Shown: piece by piece, positions 36,383 to 45,764 of the stretch
How positions within the stretch are numbered: position 1 is the stretch's first letter
How the letters are laid out: each line of letters opens with the position of its first letter
Assembly (NCBI GenBank): GCA_964502525.1
Contig: CAZCXH010000009.1
Coordinates: 1-57,239, forward strand
Direction: 5' to 3'
Length of the DNA: 57,239 nt
DNA from: DATLYB01 sp964502525
GTDB lineage: Bacteria > Bacteroidota > Bacteroidia > Chitinophagales > CAIOSU01
Translations under genes and position numbers: made by a program
Notes under the pieces: generated by a model
Told to the model about the DNA's origin: nothing
Database searches by the model: none
What the model saw: the letters and a program-made list of their open reading frames with translations, nothing else

Positions 36383-37731
36383 TGTTTTTTTACAGCACCC
36401 ATAACAAATCACTCCGGGTTTCCTTGCGGGAGGCTGTTCTCAAAGGACTGGCGGATGATGGAGGGCTGTTCATGCCCGAGCGGATTCCACAATTGCCTGA
36501 AGATTTTTTTGAAAGCATGCAGCGGCTCTCCCCGTCAGAAATTTCATTGCAGGTCGCGCAGGCGATATTGGGAGAGGATATTCCTGAAGCCAGGTTGAAA
36601 ACGATTGTTGCAGATACGCTGAATTTCCCGATCCCGCTCGTGAAGGTTGCCGGCAATATTTTTTCCCTTGAACTTTTTCACGGACCCACTCTCGCTTTCA
36701 AGGATGTCGGAGCACGGTTCATGGCGCGTCTTCTTTCGCATTTCCGGCAAGGAGAGAAGCAGGACATCACCGTGCTGGTTGCCACTTCCGGTGATACGGG
36801 AAGCGCGGTGGCAAACGGTTTTCTCGGTGTAGAGGGAATCAACGTGGTGATTTTGTATCCGAGCGGAAAGGTGAGCGAGATTCAGGAGAAGCAACTCGCT
36901 ACGCTTGGGCAGAACATTACTGCGCTTGAAATCAAAGGCACGTTTGACGACTGCCAGGCCTTGGTGAAACGGGCATTTTCGGATAAGGAACTCAATAAGA
37001 AAATAAAACTCACCTCCGCCAATTCCATCAATATCGCAAGGCTTATTCCGCAATCGTTTTATTATTTCATCGCTTATGCGCAGGTTGCAGATAAAAAGAA
37101 TGATGTTGTGATTTGCGTCCCCAGCGGCAACTTCGGCAATCTCACTGCGGGGCTGATTGCAAAAAGGATGGGATTGCCGGTGAAGAAATTCATTGCGGCA
37201 ACGAATGTGAATGACGTTGTTCCCGATTATCTGTTGAGCGGTGTCTTCTCCCCCAGGCCATCCAAACAAACTATTTCTAATGCGATGGATGTCGGCAACC
37301 CAAGCAACTTCGCCAGGATGCTCGATCTGTACAATCATGATTTGAAAGCGATGCAGGGTGATATTGCCGGCTATAGTTTCAAAGATGATGAGACCAGGCA
37401 AACAATGAGGGAAGTTTACGCCAACTGCGGTTACCTGCTCGATCCGCACGGGGCTGTCGGGTTTTCAGCTTTGAAGAAATACTTGTCCGGCAAAAACGAA
37501 ACGGGAATCTTTCTTGAAACCGCTCATCCGGCAAAGTTTCTTGATGTTGTAGAATCCGTGATTAAGCGGAAAATTGAAATTCCGGAAGCGCTGGCGGCAT
37601 GCTTGCCGGAACCAAAGCAATCATTGCTGATGGAAAATTCTTATGATGCTCTGAATAGATTTTTAAGAGATTATAATAACTTATTGATTTCTTGGGTAAC
37701 GATTTCAATATACCTATTTGCTGTAAACTGA
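36382..37731 (+). CDS. thrC: Threonine synthase, with an extended 3' end overlapping the next gene
   Basis: This 449-residue PLP enzyme converts O-phosphohomoserine to threonine. The PLP lysine is K107 in GPTLAFKDVGARF, and the phosphate-binding loop is ATSGDTGSAVANGF. The family usually ends just after the KQSLLMENSYDALNRFL region. Here about 15-18 further residues (ending ISIYLFAVN) are encoded antisense to the 3' end of the convergent glycosyltransferase gene, a 61-bp overlap. This suggests that the original stop codon was lost when the flanking glycosyltransferase segment joined, although the enzyme core is intact. Confidence 0.95.
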   Translation: MFFYSTHNKSLRVSLREAVLKGLADDGGLFMPERIPQLPEDFFESMQRLSPSEISLQVAQAILGEDIPEARLKTIVADTLNFPIPLVKVAGNIFSLELFHGPTLAFKDVGARFMARLLSHFRQGEKQDITVLVATSGDTGSAVANGFLGVEGINVVILYPSGKVSEIQEKQLATLGQNITALEIKGTFDDCQALVKRAFSDKELNKKIKLTSANSINIARLIPQSFYYFIAYAQVADKKNDVVICVPSGNFGNLTAGLIAKRMGLPVKKFIAATNVNDVVPDYLLSGVFSPRPSKQTISNAMDVGNPSNFARMLDLYNHDLKAMQGDIAGYSFKDDETRQTMREVYANCGYLLDPHGAVGFSALKKYLSGKNETGIFLETAHPAKFLDVVESVIKRKIEIPEALAACLPEPKQSLLMENSYDALNRFLRDYNNLLISWVTISIYLFAVN

Positions 37732-38750
37732 GAATGTATTTTTTCACTGCCTGCTTTTCCTAACCGGGATGACAAGACCGGATCATTGGCGATTTGAATG
37801 ATGAACTCTGCCATGCCTTCTATGTTTCCTTCTTCGACTAAAGAACCTGTTTTGCCATGTTCCACCACATCCGGAATTCCAGCATGATAGGTTGCAATGA
37901 CGGGCAATCCTGAAGCACTTGCTTCCATCACCGACACAGGTGTGCCTTCAGAGTCGTTACTCGGAGTTGTAACCGAATGTTGCAGCAAGGCTCTGGAATG
38001 TGACATCAGTTGCGCAATTTCAGAATGTGGCAATACTCCTTTGAATTCAATAGCATGCTCAAGCTTCAATGCTTTCGTCATGATTCTGCAAGCTTCCTGA
38101 AGGTGTCCGTCACCTACCATGATGAGTTTAGATTCCCTAATTTTTTCATAAGCCCTGGCAAAAGCGAGAATAGCAAGGTGGGGGCTTTTTGAGGCTTCAA
38201 ACCGTCCCACAAAAAGAAAAATGGGTGGGTTTTTACCGGCATCATGATATTGAAACATGCTGGTGTCTGCCCCGCATGGATTTAAAATTATCTTTTCAGC
38301 AGAAGCACCCAATGTTATCAGTTGTTTTTTCATCCCTATGGAAACAACAAATATCTTTTTTGCAATCTGAAAAAGTTGCGGATAGTCATGGCCATAGCTT
38401 TCCAGTATATCCTTACGGAAGGCGTCATACCCGTGGAAATATACAATCAGCGGAATGGTTAGTTCAGCGCAGATATTCATCACTTTAACACCTGAGGGGC
38501 CATATTCAGCGAGCACCAGTTTAATCCGGTTCTCAGTCAGATATGATTTTATTGCATTTTTCAGCGATGCTTCATCTGAACTGTCGTCCACAAACGGAGT
38601 GTCGCTCTCCCCATATCTTGTCGGCAAATATCCCGAGTGCAAATAATGGACATCAAAAGGTAGCATGGAAACCAGTGTATGAATGAAGGTTTCCGAATAT
38701 TTGCGCTTGTTGGTGGAAACCACCGCTATTCTTTTTGAAGTTGCCGCCAT
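37671..38750 (-). CDS. GT4-family glycosyltransferase
   Basis: This 359-residue GT-B fold enzyme has a C-terminal domain with LFVGRFEASKSPHLAILAF, a VGDG motif and the GT4 EX7E motif (EGTPVSVMEASASGLPVIAT). It would transfer a sugar from a nucleotide-sugar donor to a cell-surface glycan or lipid; donor and acceptor cannot be read from sequence. The N-terminal domain (RIAVVSTNKRKYSETFIHTL) resembles colanic-acid-type transferases. It is convergent with and overlaps thrC, and is divergent from the GT39-like gene, from which 206 bp separate it. Confidence 0.9.
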   Translation of the reverse strand: MAATSKRIAVVSTNKRKYSETFIHTLVSMLPFDVHYLHSGYLPTRYGESDTPFVDDSSDEASLKNAIKSYLTENRIKLVLAEYGPSGVKVMNICAELTIPLIVYFHGYDAFRKDILESYGHDYPQLFQIAKKIFVVSIGMKKQLITLGASAEKIILNPCGADTSMFQYHDAGKNPPIFLFVGRFEASKSPHLAILAFARAYEKIRESKLIMVGDGHLQEACRIMTKALKLEHAIEFKGVLPHSEIAQLMSHSRALLQHSVTTPSNDSEGTPVSVMEASASGLPVIATYHAGIPDVVEHGKTGSLVEEGNIEGMAEFIIQIANDPVLSSRLGKAGSEKIHSQFTANRYIEIVTQEINKLL

Positions 38751-38956
38751 TCAATCCAATCTTTGCTTCCGGAATTTTTGAATGCAATTTACGGTATCGG
38801 CATTAAGTTTGGCATCGCGCGGGCTGGTTCAAATCGGGTTTGCTTAGCCGTACCAAAAGATGCTAATTTCAATAGCGTTCCGATACGCTGCGCTGGACTG
38901 CAATGAAACCGGATAAGTTATAGAGTATAAGAAAAGCGGATTGATCTTTGGACAGA

Positions 38957-40717
38957 ATGGAGCGTTTGAAAAATCATCTGGGATTTTTAGCAATTGTATT
39001 GCTAACAATCGTAATTGCTTATCCTTATCAGCAGGGGATCTCTCCTTTCGATCCCGGTGACTATGCAAGATGCGCGGTGCAGTTTCTGCGGGGAGAATGG
39101 GACTTTCAAAACTTTTATTGCAATCGTATCGGGACTTATTTGCCGATTGCTCTTGCAATAAAACTGTTTGGTTATGATGGATATTATTTGACCTGGGTAA
39201 CGGTTTTTGAACTTGTGATGCTGATGGCTGTTATCTATTTCTCATTGCGGAGATATAGCCATGAGATTTCCCTTATCGCCTGCATGCTGACCGGTTTCTC
39301 ACCTGTGATGCTGGAGTTGTCCGGAACCTTGTTTGGCGACATCATGGCTGCATTAACCTCCAATTTATGCATATTGTGGATTTGGCATATCCGTTATGTT
39401 TCTTCCAAGCCAAAGCAGACAATTGCAGGAGTTCTGCTGGCTTTCATGTGGTTTTTTGCAGTCGCAACTAAGGAATCTGCAGTGTATTTTTTACTGCCGA
39501 TGCTGATTTATTTTATTTATGATCTCAGGAACAGGCAATTCAAGCGGTTCTGGTATGCGGCAATCGTTACGGGAGTTGCGGTGGGATCTGTTTTTCTGCT
39601 GGTTTATGTTCTGAAAACCGGGGATATTCTATACCGATTGCGCATTGTTGAAGAGGGTCCTAATGTTGGCCGGGACACCTACCTTCTTTCATCATGGCGG
39701 ATAATTTTCACGCGCATCACCGTTTTGCCGGTGAAATTCATGTTTGAGCAGTATTCTTTCTTCGTCCTCTTCCTGCCAGCGTTGTTGTTCCTTTTTAACA
39801 AGTCGCTAAACGAAAAAGAGAGATTTTTTAAAGTGTATTTGATTTCCCTTTTGACAATGTGGTGGCTGGGATCGCAGTCTTTCAGAGCATGGACTCCGGT
39901 GTTGCTGATTGATCGTTTGTGGCTTCCCGTTTTGGTTCCATTGGCAATTAGCGCTGCTCATGTATATTATTGGGTTGGGAAGAGAAGCGTAACGGGACTT
40001 GCAACATGGCGCTCGAAGGTGATATTGGCGCTTGCCGCTATTTTAATTGTGATAACCGGCTTCATGTACGAATACGAATTAAGCCCATATAAAATTACCC
40101 TGCCGGAGTTCATGGCGTTGAGGATGATGTTGCTGATCTTTTTGTTTGTTGCAATTTTTCATAGGGAAACGGCAAAAAACGCAATCAAACGTCTTTGGGA
40201 ATTTTCATTGAGTTACAAGCATTATTTTTTGGTGATGCTCGTATTTTTTATAAGCGTGGTTTATTTCAACACCAACGTGGTCATATTGCGGGACAGCCCC
40301 AAGGACAATAACTATCGTTCGGAAAAGGAAATGATTGACTTTGTTCAGAAATCCGGGCAGCATTCAATCATCGTGTGCGATAAGGCATTACATAACAATT
40401 ACGGCATTTATTTCGGATTTGCCCCGGATGCAGATCAGCAGATTCATTTTCTTGACTGGAGCGCTGCGGATTCGTTGCAAATAATTGAATTGGCGAAGAA
40501 GCAGCCTGTTTACCTTCTGGTTACAAAGGATAGGTTGCAATGGTTCGTAAAGAATAATTCGTTGACCGGTGATTTGTATCCTCAAAATTTCGGGAGAAGC
40601 AGCATTCCGTCATTCGTATTGAATCCTGATTTGAACTGGGAGGTGGTTAAGTCAAATTCCCGCTCAACTCTCTACAGGCGCAGACTTGCGCAATCAATGC
40701 CTGAAGAAAATATGTAA
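38957..40717 (+). CDS. Polytopic membrane protein, GT39/ArnT-like glycosyltransferase
   Basis: This protein of about 586 residues has roughly ten or more membrane helices and a soluble C-terminal part of about 130 residues (after YFNTNVVILRD). The first loop contains the acidic FDPGDYARCAVQFLRGEW, the position of the catalytic Asp in dolichyl-phosphate-type GT39/PMT/ArnT enzymes, which use polyprenyl-phosphate sugars on the outer face of the inner membrane. The ATG at 38957 is preferred over a TTG three codons upstream (38948). It is divergent from the GT4 gene. The acceptor is unknown; the family call rests on topology and the loop motif. Confidence 0.75.
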   Translation: MERLKNHLGFLAIVLLTIVIAYPYQQGISPFDPGDYARCAVQFLRGEWDFQNFYCNRIGTYLPIALAIKLFGYDGYYLTWVTVFELVMLMAVIYFSLRRYSHEISLIACMLTGFSPVMLELSGTLFGDIMAALTSNLCILWIWHIRYVSSKPKQTIAGVLLAFMWFFAVATKESAVYFLLPMLIYFIYDLRNRQFKRFWYAAIVTGVAVGSVFLLVYVLKTGDILYRLRIVEEGPNVGRDTYLLSSWRIIFTRITVLPVKFMFEQYSFFVLFLPALLFLFNKSLNEKERFFKVYLISLLTMWWLGSQSFRAWTPVLLIDRLWLPVLVPLAISAAHVYYWVGKRSVTGLATWRSKVILALAAILIVITGFMYEYELSPYKITLPEFMALRMMLLIFLFVAIFHRETAKNAIKRLWEFSLSYKHYFLVMLVFFISVVYFNTNVVILRDSPKDNNYRSEKEMIDFVQKSGQHSIIVCDKALHNNYGIYFGFAPDADQQIHFLDWSAADSLQIIELAKKQPVYLLVTKDRLQWFVKNNSLTGDLYPQNFGRSSIPSFVLNPDLNWEVVKSNSRSTLYRRRLAQSMPEENM

Positions 40718-40740
40718 AGTAGTTTTAATGCCTGAATGGA

Positions 40741-41076
40741 TTAAAGTCCTTCCTTCATCTCCACCAGTAAGCCGCGCACCTTTTTCAGCGATTCGACAAT
40801 CTCGAACTTGTCAATCGTGTCTTCCTGATTGCCTTTCAGCTTTTTCTTCGCGCCTTCCAGCGTAAATCCCCGCTCTTTGACAAGATGATAAATAATCTTT
40901 ATGTTTTTAATGTCCTCGGGAGTGAAAAGGCGGTTGCCTTTCCGGTTCTTTTTGGGCTGCAGGATGTCAAATTCGCTTTCCCAAAAGCGAAGCAGCGAAG
41001 CTGAAACCTTAAACATTTCCGCCACTTCGCCTATTGAATAATACAGTTTTGTGACTTCAAATTCTTTGTATGCCAA
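40741..41076 (-). CDS. MerR-family transcriptional regulator
   Basis: This 111-residue protein has an N-terminal winged helix-turn-helix of the MerR type (LYYSIGEVAEMFKVSASLLR, then FWESEFDILQPKKNRKGNRLF) and a short C-terminal helix for dimerisation (about 70-110). It lacks the metal- or drug-binding C-terminal domain, as is usual for the short MerR-like proteins found beside M23 peptidase and alaS genes in Bacteroidota. It lies 11 bp downstream of the M23 gene, probably in the same transcript. Its target is unknown. Confidence 0.9.
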   Translation of the reverse strand: MAYKEFEVTKLYYSIGEVAEMFKVSASLLRFWESEFDILQPKKNRKGNRLFTPEDIKNIKIIYHLVKERGFTLEGAKKKLKGNQEDTIDKFEIVESLKKVRGLLVEMKEGL

Positions 41077-41087
41077 TTGAGTTTGTT

Positions 41088-42068
41088 TTAGTCGAACGAT
41101 TGATTGTGGCGCGAAGCAAGATCTATCACCATGTCATATTCTTCCGCGGACAGATCTTGATAGAAGTAATTGATGGGATCAACCTTCTTGCCATTTTTCA
41201 TCACTTCATAATGCAGATGGGGAGCCGTTGACAAGCCGGTGTTGCCTACTGTTCCGAGCACGTCACCGCGCTTCACCTTCTGACCACTCCTTACTTTGAT
41301 TTCTTTCATGTGGGCATAAATTGTCTTATATCCGAATCCGTGGTCCACCATCACGTTGCGCCCGTAGCCGGAGCCATGGTCCACCTCCAACACCACACCG
41401 TTGCCTGTGCAGTAAATTTCTGTGCCGGGCGGAGCTGTAAAATCCAGCCCCGTGTGCATCCTCACGGTTTTATAAATCGGATGAACGCGGTAGCCAAAGC
41501 CAGAGGCTATGCGCTGAAGGTTGGTATTTGTTTTGGAAATGGGTTGTATGGCAGGAATGGAGGCAAGCATGTCCTCCTTGTTTTTTATCATCTGGTGGAT
41601 ATCATCGTAAGACTTCGACTGGATATACAACTGCTTGCTCATTTTGTCGAGGCGTTTATAAGTGGAGATGATCAGGTCTTTATTGTCATAATACTCAAGG
41701 TGGTCGTATTTGTTGGAGCCTCCCGAGCCAGCTTGCCTCACGCTGCTTGGTATGGGTTCCGCTTCGAAGATCACCCGGTAAATATTATCGTCTCTGTCCT
41801 GCAGCCCTTGCAGTATTTTCTGGAAGTTGCCGAGTTTTTCATTGAGCAGCTCATATTCAAACTTCATCGCGTATATCTCGCGCTTCAATTGCTTTTCCTT
41901 GGGCGAGTCAATGAAATAATATGCGACAATGAAAAGAATTCCCGTTAGCGTGAGGATAGCCGCACCCTGCCCGAACAGTTTGAGCAAGCGCTGTTTCCAT
42001 GTCACCTCAATGCGCTCATACTTCAGGGTATGAGTGTTATAGTGGTACCTTGCTTTTTTCCTTGGCAT
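41088..42068 (-). CDS. M23-family (LytM) metallopeptidase
   Basis: This 326-residue protein has one N-terminal membrane anchor (about 32-52), a coiled-coil segment (about 60-190) and a C-terminal LytM domain (about 205-310). The zinc ligands are present in HTGLDF (HxxxD) and HLHYE (HxH). It is expected to be periplasmic, cleaving peptide crosslinks in peptidoglycan during growth or division. The gene is divergent from alaS across 101 bp, an order I recall as conserved in Bacteroidota. A TATCTTTA element at 42120-42113 on the minus strand could be its -7 box. Confidence 0.93.
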   Translation of the reverse strand: MPRKKARYHYNTHTLKYERIEVTWKQRLLKLFGQGAAILTLTGILFIVAYYFIDSPKEKQLKREIYAMKFEYELLNEKLGNFQKILQGLQDRDDNIYRVIFEAEPIPSSVRQAGSGGSNKYDHLEYYDNKDLIISTYKRLDKMSKQLYIQSKSYDDIHQMIKNKEDMLASIPAIQPISKTNTNLQRIASGFGYRVHPIYKTVRMHTGLDFTAPPGTEIYCTGNGVVLEVDHGSGYGRNVMVDHGFGYKTIYAHMKEIKVRSGQKVKRGDVLGTVGNTGLSTAPHLHYEVMKNGKKVDPINYFYQDLSAEEYDMVIDLASRHNQSFD

Positions 42069-42169
42069 TAAGCGCTATTTTTGAATCGCTGCCAATGCAA
42101 ATTTGAGATTGTTAAAGATAATAAGCAGGCTCCTAAAATAAAATATACGTAATCAACATTGCAACGTTA

Positions 42170-44821
42170 ATGTACACATCTCAGGAAATCCGGAAAACAT
42201 TCCTTGAATTTTTCAGATCGAAAGAACATTCGATTGCACCCTCGGCACCGATAGTGGTGAAAGATGATCCCACGCTGATGTTTACCAACGCGGGGATGAA
42301 CCAGTTCAAGGATATTTTTCTCGGGAACAAAAAAGCAAAATCCGTTCGGGTTGCGGATACGCAAAAATGCCTGCGCGTTTCGGGCAAGCATAATGACCTG
42401 GAGGAGGTGGGGATTGACACCTATCACCACACCATGTTCGAGATGCTCGGCAATTGGTCGTTTGGCGACCCCGAATCGCCTGACGGTGTCGGGGCAGGTT
42501 ACTTCAAAAAAGAGGCGATTGACTGGGCTTGGGAATTGCTGACAGATGTTTTCAAGATTGACAAGGACAGGCTCTATGTAACTGTATTTGAAGGAAGCCC
42601 CGATGAGAACCTCTCAGCCGATGATGAAGCGGCAAAATATTGGTCGAAACATCTGGGCAAAGACCGCATTCTTCGCTTTTCGAAAAAAGATAATTTCTGG
42701 GAAATGGGAGATACCGGTCCCTGCGGTCCATGTTCCGAAATCCATGTTGATATCCGCGATGATGTTGACCGAAAAAAAGAAAGTGGTGCTGAGTTGGTGA
42801 ACGATGGACATCCCTTGGTGATCGAGATTTGGAATCTCGTGTTCATTCAATACAACAGGAAGGCTGACGGCAGCCTCGAGGAACTTCCCGCAAAGCACGT
42901 GGACACCGGCATGGGATTCGAGAGGCTATGCATGGTGTTGCAGAAAAAGAAATCCAACTATGATACGGATGTTTTCCAGCCGGTTATCAAGAGAATTGGA
43001 GACATTACAGGTTTTGTTTATGGTAAAAATCCAAAAGCCGATATAGCGATGCGCGTGATTGCCGATCACATCAGGGCGGTTGCATTTACCATTGCTGACG
43101 GTCAGTTGCCCGACCGCGATGGCGCTGGATACGTGGTTCGCAGGATTCTGCGCAGGGCGGTGCGATATGGTTACAGTTACCTCAATCAGAAGGAATCTTT
43201 CATCTACAAGCTGCTGCCCGTGCTGGGTGAAACGATGGGCGGGCAATTCCCTGAGTTGAAATCGCAGGCTCCGCTTGTTTCAAAAGTGATTAAAGAAGAA
43301 GAGGAAAATTTTCTGCGAACGCTGGAAAAAGGGATCGTGCGGATTTCTTCTTTCATCGAAAAAGAATCGGGCAAAAAAGAAGTTCCCGGTGCGCTCGCCT
43401 TTGAGCTGTTCGATACGTACGGGTTTCCGGTTGACCTCACTCATCTGATCGCGCGCGAACATCACTTCTCGGTTGACATGGAAGGCTTTCATCGTCATCT
43501 TCTCGAGCAAAAGCAGCGCTCGCGCAAAGCCGCTGTGCGCGACACGGCTGATTGGGTGGTTGTGCATGATTCGATGAAAAATGAATTCACGGGATATGAT
43601 GAACTCGAATCGGAAGTGAGCATCACCCGCTATCGCAAAGTAAAATTGAAGGATAAGGAATTTTATCAATTGGTTTTTGATAAAACGCCTTTCTATGCCG
43701 AAAGCGGAGGACAGGTGGGCGACACGGGGTTTCTCGCATCCAATGGCGAAAAAGTGGAAATCGTTGACACCAAAAAGGAAAATGAACTTATTCTTCATTT
43801 CGTAAATGAATTGCCTGAGCATCCTGAAAAGAAATTCACAGCGGTCGTCAATAAGGAGATGCGGCTGACGACCATTTATAATCATTCCGCCACGCATCTT
43901 CTGCATGAAGCGTTGCGGACTGTTTTGGGAAAGCACGTTGAGCAGCGCGGCTCGCTCGTGCATCCCGATTACCTGCGATTTGATTTTTCGCATTTTCAAA
44001 AAGTGAATGATGACGAGCTATCGAAAATAGAAGCGATGGTGAATGAAAAGATTCAGCAGAATATCGCCCTTGATGAAAAACGCAACATCCCGTTTGGCGA
44101 GGCGAAACAGATGGGCGCGATGGCACTGTTCGGAGAGAAGTATGGAGACAAGGTGCGCGTGATACGCTTCGGAACTTCGGTTGAACTGTGCGGGGGAACG
44201 CACGTTCATTCCACCGGGCAGATCGGTGTGTTCAAGATTGTCTCGGAAGGCGCTGTGGCAGCGGGCATCAGGAGAATTGAAGCATTGACTGGTCCGAAGG
44301 CTCTGGAATATTTCAACCAAAAAATAGCGGAACTGAATAAAATAGGATTGCTGGTAAAAAACCCGAACGTGGCAGCCGGGGTTGAGAACCTCGTCAATGA
44401 AAACAGGCAACTTGCAAAGGAGGTTGAAAAGATGCAGGCGATGATTTCAGCCGGCATCAAAGAGCAACTGAAACAAAGCGTACAGAAGCTGAACGGCATC
44501 AACTTCATCGGCAGCGTGGTGAGCCTGCGCTCGGCTGATGCGCTGAAAGACCTGTCGTACCAGCTCAAGCATGACGTGAAAAACCTTTTCCTCGTGCTGG
44601 GCGCCAACATCGAAGGCAAGCCCATGCTTTCGGTGATGATTGACGAAGCGCTGGTGAAGGAAAAAAACCTTCATGCCGGCAACATCATCCGCGAGCTTGC
44701 CAAGGAAATCGAGGGCGGTGGGGGCGGACAGCCGTTCTTCGCCACTGCGGGCGGGAAGCGGGTGGAGGGACTGGAGAGCGCGGTTGCCAAGTCAAAGGAT
44801 CTGCTGACAAAAGTGAATTAA
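42170..44821 (+). CDS. alaS: Alanine--tRNA ligase
   Basis: This 883-residue class II synthetase has a catalytic domain (about 1-245; motif 2 region KCLRVSGKHNDLEEVG), a tRNA-recognition domain (about 250-450), an editing domain (about 550-720) with HSATHLLHEAL (HxxxH) and CGGTHVHSTG (the C/H zinc site), and the C-Ala domain with a DHHA1-like GGGGGQPFFATAGG motif. All key motifs are intact and the length is normal. The enzyme charges tRNA-Ala and hydrolyses mischarged Ser- and Gly-tRNA-Ala. It is cytosolic and monocistronic. Confidence 0.98.
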   Translation: MYTSQEIRKTFLEFFRSKEHSIAPSAPIVVKDDPTLMFTNAGMNQFKDIFLGNKKAKSVRVADTQKCLRVSGKHNDLEEVGIDTYHHTMFEMLGNWSFGDPESPDGVGAGYFKKEAIDWAWELLTDVFKIDKDRLYVTVFEGSPDENLSADDEAAKYWSKHLGKDRILRFSKKDNFWEMGDTGPCGPCSEIHVDIRDDVDRKKESGAELVNDGHPLVIEIWNLVFIQYNRKADGSLEELPAKHVDTGMGFERLCMVLQKKKSNYDTDVFQPVIKRIGDITGFVYGKNPKADIAMRVIADHIRAVAFTIADGQLPDRDGAGYVVRRILRRAVRYGYSYLNQKESFIYKLLPVLGETMGGQFPELKSQAPLVSKVIKEEEENFLRTLEKGIVRISSFIEKESGKKEVPGALAFELFDTYGFPVDLTHLIAREHHFSVDMEGFHRHLLEQKQRSRKAAVRDTADWVVVHDSMKNEFTGYDELESEVSITRYRKVKLKDKEFYQLVFDKTPFYAESGGQVGDTGFLASNGEKVEIVDTKKENELILHFVNELPEHPEKKFTAVVNKEMRLTTIYNHSATHLLHEALRTVLGKHVEQRGSLVHPDYLRFDFSHFQKVNDDELSKIEAMVNEKIQQNIALDEKRNIPFGEAKQMGAMALFGEKYGDKVRVIRFGTSVELCGGTHVHSTGQIGVFKIVSEGAVAAGIRRIEALTGPKALEYFNQKIAELNKIGLLVKNPNVAAGVENLVNENRQLAKEVEKMQAMISAGIKEQLKQSVQKLNGINFIGSVVSLRSADALKDLSYQLKHDVKNLFLVLGANIEGKPMLSVMIDEALVKEKNLHAGNIIRELAKEIEGGGGGQPFFATAGGKRVEGLESAVAKSKDLLTKVN

Positions 44822-44838
44822 AATTCGTCTAACTTTAT

Positions 44839-44884
44839 ACCAAGAGTAGTGGAATTTTCCGAAGGAAAGAGTCGTACTCTTGGT
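44839..44884. repeat. Inverted repeat downstream of alaS
   Basis: ACCAAGAGTA (44839-44848) is repeated in inverse as TACTCTTGGT (44875-44884) around a 26-nt spacer that contains a smaller GGAA/TTCC palindrome and a CCGAAGG turn. It lies 18 bp after the alaS stop and 86 bp before the DUF6370 gene. Without a T-run it is not a clear terminator, and it may be another palindromic repeat family. Confidence 0.55.
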
Positions 44885-44969
44885 TAATACCGGACATTCT
44901 ACAGTTCAATTGTTCGAAAACCTGAGTTGTTTCGGTATAAAACAGACAAACCTCATCAACCATCAGCCC

Positions 44970-45314
44970 ATGAGAGCAATATTTATTTCATTAATGTTCA
45001 TGTACTTTGGAGCATACGCGCAGGAAGAATCCAAAGCGAAAGAGAAAAAGCACGAGCCGCAGATCGTGGAAGCATCGTGCGGACAGTGTAACTTCGGCAT
45101 GAAAGGAAGCGGATGCAGCCTTGCCGTGAAAATTGACGGCAAACCCTACTTCGTGGATGGCGTGAAGTTGCGCGATTTGGGCGATGCCCATGGCGAAGAC
45201 GGCATGTGCAACGTGGTGAGGCAAGCCGAGGTGGAAGGCGCCATCGTGAACGATCGTTTCCATGCCACCAGTTTCAAATGGCTCCCTGCGGAGAAACCTA
45301 AAAAGGGCAAATAG
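44970..45314 (+). CDS. DUF6370-like small exported protein with conserved cysteines
   Basis: The ATG at 44970 is preferred because it begins directly with a signal peptide (MRAIFISLMFMYFGAYAQ). A TTG 30 codons upstream would add an implausible leader that runs into the inverted repeat. The mature protein is about 97 residues, with Cys residues in EASCGQCNFGM, GSGCSLAVKIDGK and DGMCNVVRQAEV. This pattern recalls DUF6370, a small Bacteroidota family that may bind metal or undergo redox chemistry. That function is inferred from the Cys spacing only. Confidence 0.75.
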   Translation: MRAIFISLMFMYFGAYAQEESKAKEKKHEPQIVEASCGQCNFGMKGSGCSLAVKIDGKPYFVDGVKLRDLGDAHGEDGMCNVVRQAEVEGAIVNDRFHATSFKWLPAEKPKKGK

Positions 45315-45364
45315 AGTTATAGGTGAGTTTCGGAGGATATGTGAACAGAAACTGCTAAAACATC

Positions 45365-45763
45365 TTATCCCAGAAACCGCCCCTTCACCACCGGAGCCGG
45401 CATTTCGCAATAATCTTTTTTGCCCAACCACCGGTAGCGGTTGCGCGCCACGAAGCCATACGCAGCATCGCGGATAAAGCGGGGAACAATGATGAACGCA
45501 TACAGCAGCGGCCACAAGTCGTCAAGGCGCCTTGCTATTTTCAGCGCGGCTGTTGACTTCACGTAAATCTTTCCTTTTTCCAGAAGCACGATGCTGTCAG
45601 CATCCGCGGAATCGAAATTCAGTTTCCTGAAAAGGGATGTTGCGTAATCCGACTGCAGCGAGGCGAATTTGAAGCGGGCTGTCCGGTTTCTTTTGATGAC
45701 AAACCTTACCGATGCGTTGCAGAGATTGCAAACGCCATCGAACAGGATAACGGACTCATCCAT
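45365..45763 (-). CDS. DCC1-like thiol-disulfide oxidoreductase family protein (DUF393)
   Basis: This 132-residue protein contains the family hallmark near its N-terminus, VILFDGVCNLCNASVRFV, a thioredoxin-like CxxC-type motif, followed by SLQSDYATSLFRKL and the C-terminal YRWLGKK region. Members are small soluble proteins of uncertain redox role. The start codon lies 1 bp after the stop of the upstream T9SS protein gene, so it is probably the last gene of the ddl-PASTA-T9SS transcript. Confidence 0.92.
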   Translation of the reverse strand: MDESVILFDGVCNLCNASVRFVIKRNRTARFKFASLQSDYATSLFRKLNFDSADADSIVLLEKGKIYVKSTAALKIARRLDDLWPLLYAFIIVPRFIRDAAYGFVARNRYRWLGKKDYCEMPAPVVKGRFLG

Positions 45764-45764
45764 T

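Noticed and set aside
36544..37449. 301-codon open frame antisense to thrC
   Set aside because: The translation looks like a reverse-strand shadow of a conserved enzyme gene and has no protein-family features.
44839..44884. Rho-independent terminator of alaS
   Set aside because: The inverted repeat has a 26-nt spacer and no following T-run, so it fits a palindromic repeat better than a terminator.
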